64,000 nucleotides of DNA, from contig NC_070570.1 of assembly GCF_026914185.1 (NCBI RefSeq), positions 4,278,001 through 4,342,000 on the forward strand, in the 5' to 3' direction. Below, in pieces: positions 22,351-33,700 of the stretch. Each line of letters begins with the position of its first letter. The first letter of the stretch is position 1. The DNA is from Puccinia triticina (Eukaryota; Basidiomycota; Pucciniomycetes; Pucciniales; Pucciniaceae). Made by a program: the position numbers and the translations under genes. The notes beneath the pieces were generated by a model, which had not been told where the DNA came from, did no database searches, and was given only the letters and a program-made list of their open reading frames with translations.

Positions 22351-23682
22351 GTCATCTGTTATCTCCCCCTCACAGAACTGCCACCCATCCCAAAGGAGTT
22401 CTCACGCCACCCTCTTTTGCCGCATTTAAAATTATACTTGATTCCAATATCTGGCAAAGTATCCATTGGGATGACCAGATCTTTTGCGTTGGACAAGTTG
22501 GGCCCAAATACAAGCGTGGATGGGAAGCTGTTTCCCAATTTCTTGGGTTTTGTAGCAGTACCCATGCCAAATTTGCCCCTCCAGTTGCAAGATACATTAG
22601 TCACACTGCTTCCTTGTCCCAGGAAAAGTGGATCCAGAAAATTAGCTTACATGGTTGTTTATTCTAATGAGTTTTTCATTGCCACAATAAAGAAACTGAT
22701 TATTTACCTTTTTTTCCATAATCAGTGCCAAGGTTTCTTGGTTTGCAACCCAACAAGCCATGGTTCGCCCCAACAATTATCAACCTGAACCTTTTGGAAC
22801 TACTTTCCAATCCAAAAGCACTCCCTCCTGGTGCAATCTCCCCTTAAAGCCGCTGCAAACACCCAGAATCAACTCTTTTCCGCATGCTCCATAGCTTAAA
22901 CAAGCCAAATGCTTTCTCCACCAGAATCTGGGCAAGATCTGTTGCCCTCTCTATTCAAACAATTTCCAATCAACTGCAAGTAAAGCATTCACCAACCCTT
23001 GATTCATCACCCAAAAAGCTCAGCCATTCTGTCAATATTCTCTATTGGCTTAAAGACTTGAAGAAGAACAATGCACCATCCTTGAATCTGACTCGGGAGG
23101 ATGATGAAGAGGGTAGCTGCAATTATAATGCAGATTTTTTGATCAAGGATCCACTTGAGGAACTTAGGGTTACGCTAATTGACATGATGATCTCATGCCT
23201 TTTATTCCAGGCTTGAAGTGAGGACACCTATTCCAATCCAAGAAAGAAGTGTAAAATTAAGTCAGGTTCCAGCCAGATCTACTTCAAAGGAGAACCAAAA
23301 GAACTTAACTTCAATCCAAAATCATCATAATTTTTTGCCATTCATCTTCTTTCTGGTAGCTGATGTCCAAGGTATACTGGTTGCTCCAAAAGATTGCCAG
23401 ACTTTTTTCATTTCCAATTACATTCAGTTTATCAGTGCAGCTCTCTTGATTCATTCTAATTCCACATCTCTTTCATCTGCACTGGAACCAGTTTGGATTA
23501 ACCTGGGAGCCTACATACATCAAATTATTTCATCTGCTTTTGATGCACCCAGTGATGATACTTCCAACTTTATTACCCCAACCCACCATGCCCTCGCTCA
23601 AGCCATTGCACATGACTTTATCAACTACTGGAACCAACTAGAAACTCCATGCCCTCAATCTCCCTCCCCACTTGAGAAATAG
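22350..23682 (+). CDS. Unrecognised intron-containing gene or gene relic
   Basis: Several adjacent plus-strand open segments look coding. 22374-22660 reads THPKGVLTPPSFAAFK, WQSIHWDDQIFCVGQVGPKY and RGWEAVSQFLGFCSS. About 22900-23200 reads SVNILYWLKDLKKNNAPSL and EDPLEELRV-like text. 23218-23682 ends VWINLGAYIHQIISSAFDAP and IAHDFINYWNQLE. They lie in different frames and possible introns separate them, but I could not assemble one unbroken model. I do not recognise the family. The Trp/Asp-rich composition argues against random sequence. It may be a lineage-specific gene or a decayed element gene. Confidence 0.35.
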
Positions 23683-23919
23683 TTTTGTTTTTCATTTCCA
23701 GTATTTTTATTCTGTGCTTAATTCAACAGACCTACTTCTTGCAGCAGAAAAAAACTCTTTGTGCACAGAATTGACCGTCCCCCAAACTTCAAACCGCTGT
23801 GTGCAGCAGCAGAAAAATACTTTACCCATCCAAAATCCCCCCCAAAGAATTGAGGTTTTATGCGCAAAGAAAATTACAGGTTGGATTCTGCAAAGAGCGT
23901 CATCCAACAGAAAAGATAG
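23683..23919. other. Short intergenic stretch before MITE-1
   Basis: No gene or repeat recognised. The left target copy (TTA) of the following MITE is at 23920-23922. Confidence 0.5.
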
Positions 23920-23922
23920 TTA

Positions 23923-24817
23923 GAGCATTTCCACCGCGGGCGGTATTTTTGGGGCGCTAAAATTTGATCTCTGGCAGTGCGCAGCCAGTTTTAGCGCCCC
24001 AAACTGCTGCGGCATACACCGCGAGAGTCTGTAAAAAGTCATGAAAGGCATGCGTTGCCCCCGGTCCACTCCCCCGTCAAATCCACCCGGTTATCGAAGG
24101 GAGTTCTCTTGTTGATGATCGGAACAAAGCGGGTCGTTCCGGTCATTGTGGGGAGTATATACCCCTCTCAATAACTGGAACAAACCAGCCATCGAGGGGA
24201 GTAAATATGTACCTCCCTTGATGAGGTCGGAACAATCTGGGTTGTTCCGGTCATTGTGGGGAGTATATACTCCCCTCAATAATTGGAACAAACCGGCCAA
24301 CTCCCCTCGATGATCAGAACAGACCAGTTTGTTCCGGTCATCATGGGGAGTATCCTCTTGATGACCAAAAGGAACCGGACATCAAGGGGAGTATGTACTC
24401 CTCTTGATGATTGGAGGAACCGGCCATCAAAGGGAGTATGTACTCCTCTCAATGACCGGAAGGAACCGGCCATCGAGGGGAGAATGTACTCCTCTCGATG
24501 ACCGGAACAAACGGGCCATCGAGGGGAGTACCTCTTGATGGCCTGCCTGACTTGGCCATCATGTGAAGGGATTGTACATTCGGGGGTGTGAGCTGTAGTT
24601 TCACAAGGAGTTTGATGTGTGAAAGGGAGTTGAGGTGGGGATGAATGAGTCCCTAGTGAGTCCCTCGGAGTCCCTACATGTAGGGACTCGAGGTCAATAT
24701 TTAGGGACGGCCGTAAATTTTTGACACAAATAGCGCCCGCGGTGGGTTGGGTTGAGGCAGTAAACTCCTGAAATTTCCAACTAGGGCCCCAATTTAGGGC
24801 CCGCGGTGGAAATGCTC
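23923..24817. mobile_element. PIF/Harbinger-type MITE-1 (895 bp)
   Basis: Terminal inverted repeats GAGCATTTCCACCGCGGGC / GCCCGCGGTGGAAATGCTC, flanked by TTA on both sides (23920-23922, 24818-24820). About 150 bp at each end resemble the ends of the full-length Harbinger element at 25652-29212 (GCATACACCGCGAGAG near the left, AATAGCGCCCGCGGTGGG near the right), so it is a deletion derivative of that family. The middle has no coding sequence but holds repeats listed at 24095-24540. Confidence 0.9.
24095..24540. repeat. Repeats of GGGGAGTATNTACTCC / GACCGGAACAAACCGG type inside MITE-1
   Basis: Eight or so imperfect units of about 55-75 bp combining ATCGAGGGGAGTATGTACTC, TCTTGATGACCGGAACAAAC and CGGCCATCGAGGGGAG. 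Similar text (TCTTGATGGCCGGT, GTCATCAAGAGAG) recurs at 33160-33300, outside this MITE. Confidence 0.75.
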
Positions 24818-24828
24818 TTATGTATTAA

Positions 24829-25648
24829 GGCTCCGTTTGGAGCCAATACAATTGCGTGATATAATCTGGAATTTTGTGACATCTGATCAAGTTTTGGCGG
24901 ACCTGATCAGATGTCACATAGGATGTCAGGCAAAAAAACTCATATATCGCCCGGATTATATCGGCTCCAAACGCGAACTTAGCACAAGTCCCTCGCCTGC
25001 CGGGGGGCAGGGGCGCGAAGCGCCTCGCACGAAGTGCGACCTCCCGTCAGGGAGGGACTTGCGTGCAATCCACAATTCCTGGCGTGAGAGCCCCGCGTGC
25101 AGTTGGTGTTTTTTGAAGGTGGCCAACTTTGTGCCCCCAAATCCCCCACTTCCCAGAGGGCATGTTTCCCGCCTCTTGAACCGGTGAAAGACCTGCATCT
25201 CCTCTTCAAATTGGTGGTAGGCCTGCCACCATTGCCCTCCTCCCATGAGCTGGAGATTGGCTCAAAGGAGCTCACTTTCCGAGAATCCTTTGAGATGACT
25301 AATAGAGTTGTACAGTTCTGTACAGTAAATCTCACTCCCTACACGGCCACTTTTCCTCCATGATTGGAAATTTCAACCGGGAGGATCAGGCCTTATATTG
25401 GGAGCTACAAGGCTCAAATTGCATCAAAAGAAGCGCAATGCCGAGCACTCCTTAAGTCCCGAGGGGCGACTTCAACAGATGAACGGTTGATTTTTAAAAA
25501 AGGAAAATGTGAAAAAAGCCTAATACAGGCGGATATTCCTGGGGCTCTCAGGCCAGGTACAGGTTTTTCCAGGTAAGCCTCTCTGTGAGACAGAGACCCT
25601 GCGGGGCTCTCACAGTGAGGCTTTGTTAAGCTCGCTCCAAACGGGGCC
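24829..25648. mobile_element. PIF/Harbinger-like MITE-2 (820 bp)
   Basis: Ends GGCTCCGTTTGGAGC and GCTCCAAACGGGGCC, imperfect inverted repeats flanked by TAA (24826-24828, 25649-25651). Its terminal sequence differs from MITE-1, so it belongs to another family. The interior includes an inner foldback at 24836-24975 and a GTCCCTC stem-loop segment at 24978-25070. Its right TAA also serves as the left target copy of the next element, which shows that the Harbinger element inserted right beside it. Confidence 0.75.
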
Positions 25649-25857
25649 TAAGAGCAACTCCACCGCGGGCCGTATTTTCGGGTCGCTAAAATCTGATCTG
25701 CGGAACTGCGCAGCAGCATTTAGAGACGCAAACAGCTGCGGCATACACCGCGAGAGACAAAGGAGTCTGTAAAATTCCGCGAAAGGCAGCTCCCCGTGAC
25801 CCGAAGCCCCCTGGTTTTACCTGGTCCTCCCGTCGACTCCACATCTTGCCAGCAACA

Positions 25858-27359
25858 ATGGATCGTCTGGCGATTATTCAAAATTTTGTGAACACTCAAG
25901 GTACACTCATTTCAGGCGCCATTCAGACAACTCAACAAGTATCCATGGTTCTTCAAGGCGGTGCTGCAGAAATTCAAGAGATCCTCCGAAATGAAGAAAA
26001 CAGAAGAAAAAGAGTCCCACCCAAACGAGGCGGATCAAGAAAAGGACGAGCACCCAATCTCCGGCGAGACTTTGAAGGAGGCTACCAGCGGTTGTTTAAC
26101 AATTACTTTTCGGATTCGCCCGTCTACACTGAATACAAATTTCGTTGACGATTCAGGATGCAAAAAGGACTTTTTTTGAAGATAGTTAAGGATGTCGAGC
26201 AGCACGACATATACTTCACTCACCGGCGTGACGCATTGGGTAATCTTGGCTTGAGAGGCATTCAAAAAATCACGGCATCTCTCCGAATCTTGGCGTATGG
26301 TGGGGCCCATGACGCAACCGACGAGTATATCCGTATTGGAGAATCAACCGCGTCAAAAAGCCTCTATAGATTTTGCCAAGCTGTTATTGACTTGTACAGC
26401 ACTGAGTATCTTCGATCCCCGAACAAAAATGATATCAAACGCTTGTTGGCCGTTGGGAAGGCGTGTGGATTTCCTGGCATGCTTGGCTCACTTGATTGTA
26501 TGCACTGGGAATGGAAGAACTGTCCCACCGGGTGGCATGGACAGTATCAAGGGAAGGAAAAGGTTGTTTTATTTCTCTTCCTCACACCTTCTTACGTACA
26601 TCTGCTGATTTTGCCTCCTTCTTATGATCAAGGTTCCAACAATTGTCTTGGAGGCTGTTGCCTCATATGATTTATGGATTTGGCACGCCTTTTTCGGCAT
26701 GCCAGGGTCCCACAACAACATCAACATCTTGGATTCATCGCCGGTTTTCTCAAATTTAATGAACGGAGTTGCCCCTCCGTGCCAATACACAGTTAACGGC
26801 ACAACTTATCACCAAGGATACTACCTCGCTGATGGTATCTACCCGGACTACTCAACTCTTATCAAGACTATTTCACATCCGCAAGGTCTCGAACGGAAGG
26901 TAAGTCATCAGACTCATGATCAGGTGTACATCAAATTGACTGATTGATTACCTTCAGCATTATGCAAAGATGCAGGAGGCAGCACAAAAGGATGTTGAAC
27001 GCGCGTTTGGCGTGCTTCAGGCGCGATTTGCAATAGTAGCTCAACCAGCAATGACATGGAACGTCAAAAAGCTACATCTAGTTATGAAGACCTGCATTAT
27101 CCTCCACAATATGATTGTGGAGGATGAGAGGCATGTAAACATTGATCACATCTACGACCCAAACATAGCCAGAGGACAGCGCGAACCCATCGATAACATT
27201 GAGCCTGTTTCACAACAACAAGCCGATTTCTCCTCGTTTGTCCAAAACATGCAGAGAGTCCAAAACTTGGATTTTCACTTTGCTCTACGGAACAATCTGA
27301 TTGCCCACTTGTGGGCTTGCAAAGGCAAAGAAGGGGATTTGGACGACATAGAATTATAA
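25858..27359 (+). pseudogene. Harbinger transposase with premature stop
   Basis: Start MDRLAIIQNFVN; exons 25858-26562, 26633-26899 and 26958-27359 with GTTGTT-AAG and GTAAGT-CAG introns. Recognisable DDE_Tnp_4-type blocks: GGYQRLFNNYF, LRGIQKITASLRILAYG, ATDEYIRIGESTASKSL, first catalytic aspartate in GMLGSLDCMHWEWKNCP, second in NINILDSSPVF, then YLADGIYPDYSTLIK and the catalytic glutamate in DVERAFGVLQARFAIV, ending ILHNMIVEDER. All three acidic residues are present. One lesion is seen: TGA at 26146-26148 between YKFR and RFRMQKGLFL, where the family has Arg, consistent with a CGA-to-TGA transition. Unless read through, no full-length enzyme is made. Confidence 0.88.
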
Positions 27360-27473
27360 TTTAAACTTCTGATTTGATTTTTTGTGCGAGAACAAGTAAT
27401 CAAAACAAAATTTGGAGAGAAAAAAAAAACAACTTTGGGAGGGCCAAAAAAGAACAAGGGAAGCTTCTCGTCT

Positions 27474-28937
27474 TTAAGGCCCACTAGAGCGAGAGTTGTT
27501 TAGCGCAGGGGCCAAATGAGTTGATGTTGGAGCCAAAGCCGGAGCTGGAGTAGCCAAAGATAAAGACAAAGCCGAAGCCAAAGCCAAAGCCAAAGCCAAA
27601 GCCAAAGCCAAAGCCAAAGCCAAAGCTGAAGCTGCCATTCGTGTTTCAAGCTCGGCTAGTATTCTTTTCCTTGCAAGAGTATAGTATCTCTTGACTTCTT
27701 CATTGACCCCGGTAAGATCTTTATTCATGACTGCTTCGTCTGCAATGCGATCGAGGGCTTTTTGTTGAGCAGCCATTGCGCTTTCAAAGGACGTTTGTTG
27801 CTTTTTGACAATGTCAGCAATTTCCAGATGAGCAGTAGTCATCTTCTTGAGGTGTTCGTGGTTGGACACGTCGAGTTTCTCCTCCTGATAAGCCACCTTA
27901 GCCTTCTTGTGACCGATTGGACGAGTCGGCCCGCCACAAGCAGTCTCGTCGCCAGATGTATCTGAAGTCAAGTTTGTTGTACCGTCTCTGGTCAAGCTAG
28001 GTAGCAAGCTTGATGATGGGCTAGATGGATTGGGGGCTCCGTTACGTTCAACTTTAGCTTCGTTTTTCTTGGCCAGAGAAGCAATGTAATTATGCCACTT
28101 CGGAGCCTTGGAGAGAAGATCGTAGCAACACATGAATCCAAAACTTTTGTCATGGAGCTTCAAGTACAAAGTGAGGGCTCAAGTACAAAGTGAGGGCCAT
28201 GCTGATCCGGTTAGTTGCCGTTGTACCGCTCGGATTCTGATGGTTGATTTGGCTGACACAGCCATTAAATTTGTTGAGAGACTGCTGTATGAGGCCCCAA
28301 CGATTCTTGATGCTTTTCATGGATCGAAAGGGCTCAGAGATCTTTGATTGATAGTGGTTTGTGACCGTGTCCCAGAAAGCGGACGCAGTTTGATCCGTAC
28401 CTTTCCGCCTGTCCTCAGTCATCTCAAGCCAAGAGGTACAGATCTGGAGGTCCTCATGCTTGAGATAGTTGGCTGCGCGTACTTTCTTTGTGTCCTCCAA
28501 TTTGCTGTCTGCCCCGTCTTCATCTTCATTATCTCCATCAGAAGCTGATTCGTCCTCGGTCCCTTTCGGAGCTTTTAAAGCTTTTGGAGCTTCCTGAATC
28601 GGTTTCTTGGCAGCCTTTTTTCTCGGTCTTGGATTCGCGTTCTTTTTAGCCTTTGGCTTGGGAACACTGGTAGAAGTTGAATCTTGAAGCAAAATATCAA
28701 CAAATCAAATCGTCGGCAAGAGTCAAGATCCACTACTGACCGTCTTGTGCAGATATAGTTCTTTTTTGAGAAGCTTTCTGGGGAGCGGTATAGATTTCGA
28801 TTTCCGTTGGATCTAATAAGAAGCCAGCAAGAGATCAGAAACTGTATAGAAAAATATGCAGCAAGCAGATTCAAGAGAATCTCACCGTTGTTGATGCTTG
28901 GCGTCAGTGCTTTGAGCGCAGGGTCGAGAAAATCCAT
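27474..28937 (-). pseudogene. Harbinger Myb/SANT-like second protein, frameshifted
   Basis: Minus-strand exons 28937-28886, 28812-28741 and from 28682 on. It starts MDFLDPALKALTPSINNG, has a basic Lys/Pro-rich linker, an acidic stretch, then the trihelix/Myb-like block HEDLQICTSWLEMTEDRR, SAFWDTVTNHYQ and SIKNRWGLIQQSLNKFNGC. The C-terminal part has KSFGFMCCYDLLSKAPKWHN (as in NAM-associated and Harbinger helper proteins), a coiled-coil-like region and a (GCCAAA)n-encoded Ala-Leu run at 27579-27635. A 19-bp tandem duplication at 28161-28198 shifts the frame between the two halves, so the full protein cannot be made. In other PIF/Harbinger elements this protein helps the transposase enter the nucleus and bind DNA. 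Confidence 0.8.
27570..27640. repeat. Hexanucleotide microsatellite (AAAGCC)n
   Basis: About ten copies of a 6-bp unit inside the second Harbinger gene, encoding an alternating Ala-Leu run on the minus strand. Confidence 0.9.
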
Positions 28938-29372
28938 TTTGATTTGGCTGGGTCTTGACGATATTGATATGCGACTGGATAGAGATGTGGATATCGGGGG
29001 TGCGACCAATGGAGTTTCACGATGTTGTTGTTATGTGACAGTGTCTTTTGGGTCTTTGGAGAGAGTCTCTAGGAGTCCCTACATGTACGGACTCGGGCAT
29101 GAAATTTGGGGACAGCTGTAAAATTTTGACGCTAATAGCGCCCGCGGTGGGTCGGGTTGAGTCGGTAAATTCCAACTAGAGACCCAATTTAGGGCCCGCG
29201 GTGGAGTTGCTCTAAGTATTTTTTGTCGTTTTATCTGCCAAGGCTAAAGATGTGCGGGTCCTTTGATCCGGCCCGTCTGGATGGCGGCCCTGCTTAGATA
29301 ATCCAGTGTGGATATCAGCTAGGCTGACTCCACCACCGCCAACTGGAGAAACCAAACCACACGAAAACAGTT

Positions 29373-32300
29373 ATGGCCATCGACGAAACGCAGGCAGCAC
29401 GGAAGAGCTACGAGGAACCACCGTCGAGGATGATGATGGAAGACGAACACAAGCCAGGATCAATCACCATCCTATCCCAGTCTCAGACACCCGAATCGCA
29501 ACACTCCTCAAGCGCATCCATCACTCCGGTCACCCCTGCCGATCCGCCCACTGGCTTGCCCCCACCGGCCATCAAGGGAACTACCACGGCGCCCAAGCCG
29601 CGGAGGTCCAAAGGGAAAGAGAAGAGGGCCGTGCCCGATGATGTCCAGCTGATCACTGAACTCCCTCAAGCCAACGCTGAAGTATACCACTTCTTATTTC
29701 TCTCTCTTTCGCTTTTTCCGAGGTGAAACTCAATCGAACAATGGATCTTTCGGAAATAGGCCTTGAAAACTTTCACACAAATCCATCAGAACTGGTACCA
29801 GAATAAATCCCTAGGGACCACCAAACAACTCGAGGATGCGATGATCTGTGATTGCTCATGGTCGGCTGGTCAGCAGACAACGCACTCCACCATCCTCATC
29901 CTTAGAAGAAGAAGAAAACTAGACTGATGGAGTGTAAAAATAAAAATAAAATACGAAACAGGCGACGATCCGAGTTGGGCATGTAGCGAGCACAGTGGAT
30001 GTATCAACTATCTGACCCAGATAGAGTGTCTTCAAGAGCAATGTCGATGTCGTGACAAATGCCAAAACCAACGGTCAGTCTTATCTCTCATCTCACCTCT
30101 CCCCATCTCGATCCGATTCGGCGGAAAAAAACTGAACAATGCATATTTTGTCTTACCAAAACGAAGCTTTCAAAAACGTCTCTATGCCCCCATCGAAATC
30201 GTCCAAACTGCAAAGAAAGGGTTCGGAATGCGCCTTCAACTCGATGTTCCTAAGTAAGCCTGAGTGATTTTAAAAAACATCACAGCCTCATTCTTCCATA
30301 TCCATCCACAGATCATATAGATTGGTCACAGAAAAGAGCAAAATCAATTAACTCTCGTCCCCGCTTGGGTCTACCGCTACTCTTTATCTTTCTATCTCTC
30401 TCTGGCCGGATGAATCATGGTCTCTCTGAACAAAAGAGACACGTTTGTGTATGAGTATCTAGGCGAAGTGATTGGCGTGAAGGCGCTGCATAAACGCCTG
30501 AAAGACTATGCAGAGGAAGGGATCAAGCATTTCTACTTCATGGAACTGCAAAAAGACCAAGTATGTTCCTCCCGCTCCGTCTCCTGCTCAGCCTCTCCTC
30601 CTCCTCATCAAATCCTTTTTTTTTCTTTGATGGATGGGATGGAACACTTGTGCATAGTATATCGATGCGACTAAGAAGGGTGGCTTCGGCAGGTTCCTCA
30701 ATCATTCCTGTAACCCAAACTGCTACATCGGTAAATGGGTCGTAGGCCGCCAGTTGCGCATGGGCATCTTCACCAAAAGGGACGTCAAGGGCGGCGAAGA
30801 ACTCACGTTTAACTACAATGTCGATCGCTATGGGTATGCAAACCTCTCTGATAAGAAAAGCGAGAACAGTATTGATCGTCGTTTCTGATTTTCGGCAGTC
30901 ATGAAGCCCAGGAATGCTTCTGTGGTGAATCGAACTGCGTTGGCGTTCTCGGCGGCAAAACGCAGACTGACCTTGGCGCCATGGATGAGCTATACATCGA
31001 TGGTTCGTCTTACAGTCCCCCCCAAAAAACTCTGCTCAAAAAACTGATCATCCAACGAATGCCGGGTTCTCTCTCTTTCGTATCTAGCCTTAGGGATTGT
31101 GGACGATGTAGAAAACTTGAATCTTAAAGGTAGTAAGACTAAGAAGTCTAAGCGCATGGACATCGATTACATGGTCAGAATCAAGTCTCTTTCCTCAAAC
31201 AAATCAAGCATGGCTGGTCTAAATGTGTTCTGCGTATTTAGCCTGTGATGAAACCGATTCCGCTCACCGACGTTCCCAAAGTGGCATCAGCCATCCGACA
31301 ATCGACTTCTAATAAGAAGATATTATCGAAGTTGTTGCGGAGGATAATGGTCACTTTCAATCGCATTCTTTTCCAAAGCCTCATATGAGTTGATCGTTTG
31401 ACCTATTTTCTGTGATGTGTTTTAGATTACTACGGACCAGTCCGTTCAAAAACAGCTGATGAGGTTACACGGGTTCAGTTTGATGAGTATGATCTTGAAC
31501 GAGTATCTCTCAGACCAAGAGATTGTTCAAACGGTTAGTGAGTTTATTTACTTCTCCATGCTCCTCCTCCAAAAAATGTCTCACCTTTGTTTTCTTTTGC
31601 TGTATACAGATTCTTGAGATTTTATTGAAGTGGCCGTTAATCACTAAGAATAAAATTGTATCCACCAATATCGAGGAGACGGTTATGAAGCTCTCTGATA
31701 GCCCTTCGGAAGTCATCCAAACTTTGGCTGCTGAGGTATGCACCATCCGATTATTTTCTCTCTATTACCTTACTCTCTCTTGTTGACCCATCTCATTTAC
31801 TTCTGGTTTTCTGACATTTTTTGTTCATATGTAGGTGATCAAGATGTGGGTCGCTTTGGAGGTTTCTTATCGGATTCCGAGAGATAAAAAAGTGAGCTTT
31901 ATATTCGCACCGTTTATTGCACCTTTTGTTAACTTTTTTTTATCTTCGGTTGGTTGGGATGGTCAAAGAATTTGGATATTGCTGACGGTAGCAAGCGTAA
32001 AGCGGAGGCACTTTTGGACCAAATATTTTCCAAACGATTACGAGACAGTAGCGCACGGAAAGAAATCAGTGGATTGAAGCTGGTTTCGGAGAAAGCATTC
32101 ATCAGGCCCGAAGCAGCGAAGCGGGTAGACCCGCAGACGATCAAGCCAGAGAATCTGGCTCTTCCGCCGGATTGGGCGTTCGAACGGACAGCGGAAGGCA
32201 CACCATATTACTATCACGTTATCCTCCGGCAAACCCAATGGACCGTCCCCACGGCGACGGATGTGTCTCGCATGGAACGTCAGCTGGCTGAGCAAGTTGC

Positions 32301-33067
32301 CCGTCAGAAAGCCGCCGCTGCGAATGTTGAAGACATCGTTGCGAAAGCCAAAGCTGAGGCCGAGGAAATCCGGAAGGCTAACGAGGCCCAGCGGTTGCTC
32401 GAGGAGGCTGAGCACAAAAGACTCCAGTCCCTCCACTCCGATCGCAAAGACAGACATCGCTCAAATCGCCCCTCTTCCTCCTCTCATCACCACCACCATC
32501 ATCGTAAAAAAACTTCCAAGGATCTTCCTTCTGGTTCGGCAGGAAAACCTTCGTCAAGTGAGAAGAAAGCCGAGATCATTGATCCTAGTATGCGTAATGC
32601 TATCAAGGATAAAAAAATGCTTAGGCTATTCAGCAACGTCGTCGTTCATACCATGTCGCGATATAAGGATTCTTTGGACCATGAACAGTTCAAACGACGT
32701 GCTAAAGAAGTATGTCCTTCTCTCCGACTTCCGCTCTCTGATGAACGAGACACTGAAACCAAAAACATTCTTTTTTTTCAAGTTGACGAACATTTTGTGC
32801 GAAAAGGAGCGGAAGTCAAGTCACTATGAGAGCGAGACATACGAGGAGATGAGTTCAGGCAAGGAGGTGAAAATCAGAGCATTTACGAAAGACTGGATGG
32901 GCAAACTTTTAACACGAAAAGGCATAACGATACCGGCTCCTAGTAGTACTTTTCCGACTACAACTACGACACCATCATCATCAGGGAACAAGCTAATAGA
33001 GCATCAGCAACCGGGGCCGTCTGGGCCGACTTCTCCGTTACCTAATATTTCTCCTTTCTTTGCGTAA
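29373..33067 (+). CDS. SET2: Histone H3K36 methyltransferase SET2
   Basis: Fourteen exons: 29373-29681, 29760-29868, 29962-30073, 30167-30253, 30437-30560, 30658-30833, 30899-31002, 31088-31173, 31242-31349, 31426-31533, 31610-31735, 31835-31891, 31969-32709, 32783-33067; sum 2,532 nt, 843 residues, no lesion. Domain order: Ser/Pro-rich N-terminus; AWS ([20 protein letters not shown], then [11 protein letters not shown]); SET with [22 protein letters not shown] (AdoMet/substrate NHSC) and [14 protein letters not shown]; post-[11 protein letters not shown]; a helical middle region; WW domain ([20 protein letters not shown] to TQWTVP); a His/Lys-rich linker; and a C-terminal SRI domain that binds the phosphorylated RNA polymerase II tail. 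It methylates H3 Lys36 in transcribed genes, in the nucleus. Only 157 bp separate the Harbinger element from its start codon, so that insertion sits in the promoter or 5' UTR. Confidence 0.96.
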
Positions 33068-33700
33068 ATAACGCTGGCATTTATAAAAACTAAAACCGTG
33101 GCGGACCGCCCCCGGAGAGCCATGCTGTTCAGACTCCAGAGCTCCAAACATGCTCCAATGCCTCGATGGCCGGTGCCGGTCGTCAAGAACATGCCAATCA
33201 TCAGAGTGGATGTCGCTCTCTTGATGGCCGGTAGCCGTCATCAAGAGAGTGTGGCTGCTCTTGATGACCGGTGCCGACCAACTAGATCTCTTGATTGGCA
33301 CCAGGCATTATGAAAACGGTGGCTATGCCATCGCGAAGCGACTCCGGCCGGGCCCCCTCCGAAGAACGAGGCAATTTCTCAAGTTGCAGTGCCCGTGTCG
33401 GCCATTCTGAGAGTGACCCAGTGCTCTGCACAAACCCATTTTCGGCCTCCTCATTGCCAATCAACATCCGAAAAACCAACAAGCTACATAAATACATGCC
33501 CAACTCGACAGCCCCTCCTGGTGGTTGCTCACAGAGTCCGCCCCAACCCGCAAAGTTGCTGCCCCCCGACCATCAAAACTGCAGACCGGGAAGGGGCGGT
33601 CGAGGCTTATGGTCTTCGGCCCAAGAGGTCGCGGGCATACGTTCCCATGGCCGTGGGGGTACTTGCGGGCACCGCTTTTCGGCCAAACCCATGAAGGAGG
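33068..33700. other. Intergenic with CTCTTGATGACCGG repeats
   Basis: 33160-33300 contains imperfect copies of CTCTTGATGGCCGGTAGCCG and GTCATCAAGAGAGTGTGGCT, related to the repeats inside MITE-1. The remainder to 33700 has open frames but no recognisable protein. Confidence 0.45.

Larger units (their letters stand above)
25652..29212. mobile_element. Full-length PIF/Harbinger transposon (3.56 kb), coding capacity lost
   Basis: Ends GAGCAACTCCACCGCGGGC and GCCCGCGGTGGAGTTGCTC, flanked by TAA (25649-25651, 29213-29215). It holds two convergent genes, as PIF/Harbinger elements do: a DDE transposase on the plus strand (25858-27359) and a Myb/SANT-like protein on the minus strand (28937-27474). 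Both have one disabling lesion: an in-frame TGA in the transposase and a 19-bp tandem duplication in the second gene. The TIRs and target copies are intact, so a transposase supplied in trans could still move it. Confidence 0.93.

Noticed and set aside
28600..28700. Myb/SANT-like gene as a host transcription factor
   Set aside because: It lies inside Harbinger TIRs, convergent to the transposase, as expected for the element's own second gene.
31929..32457. Minus-strand frames under SET2
   Set aside because: Antisense shadows of a clear SET2 exon.
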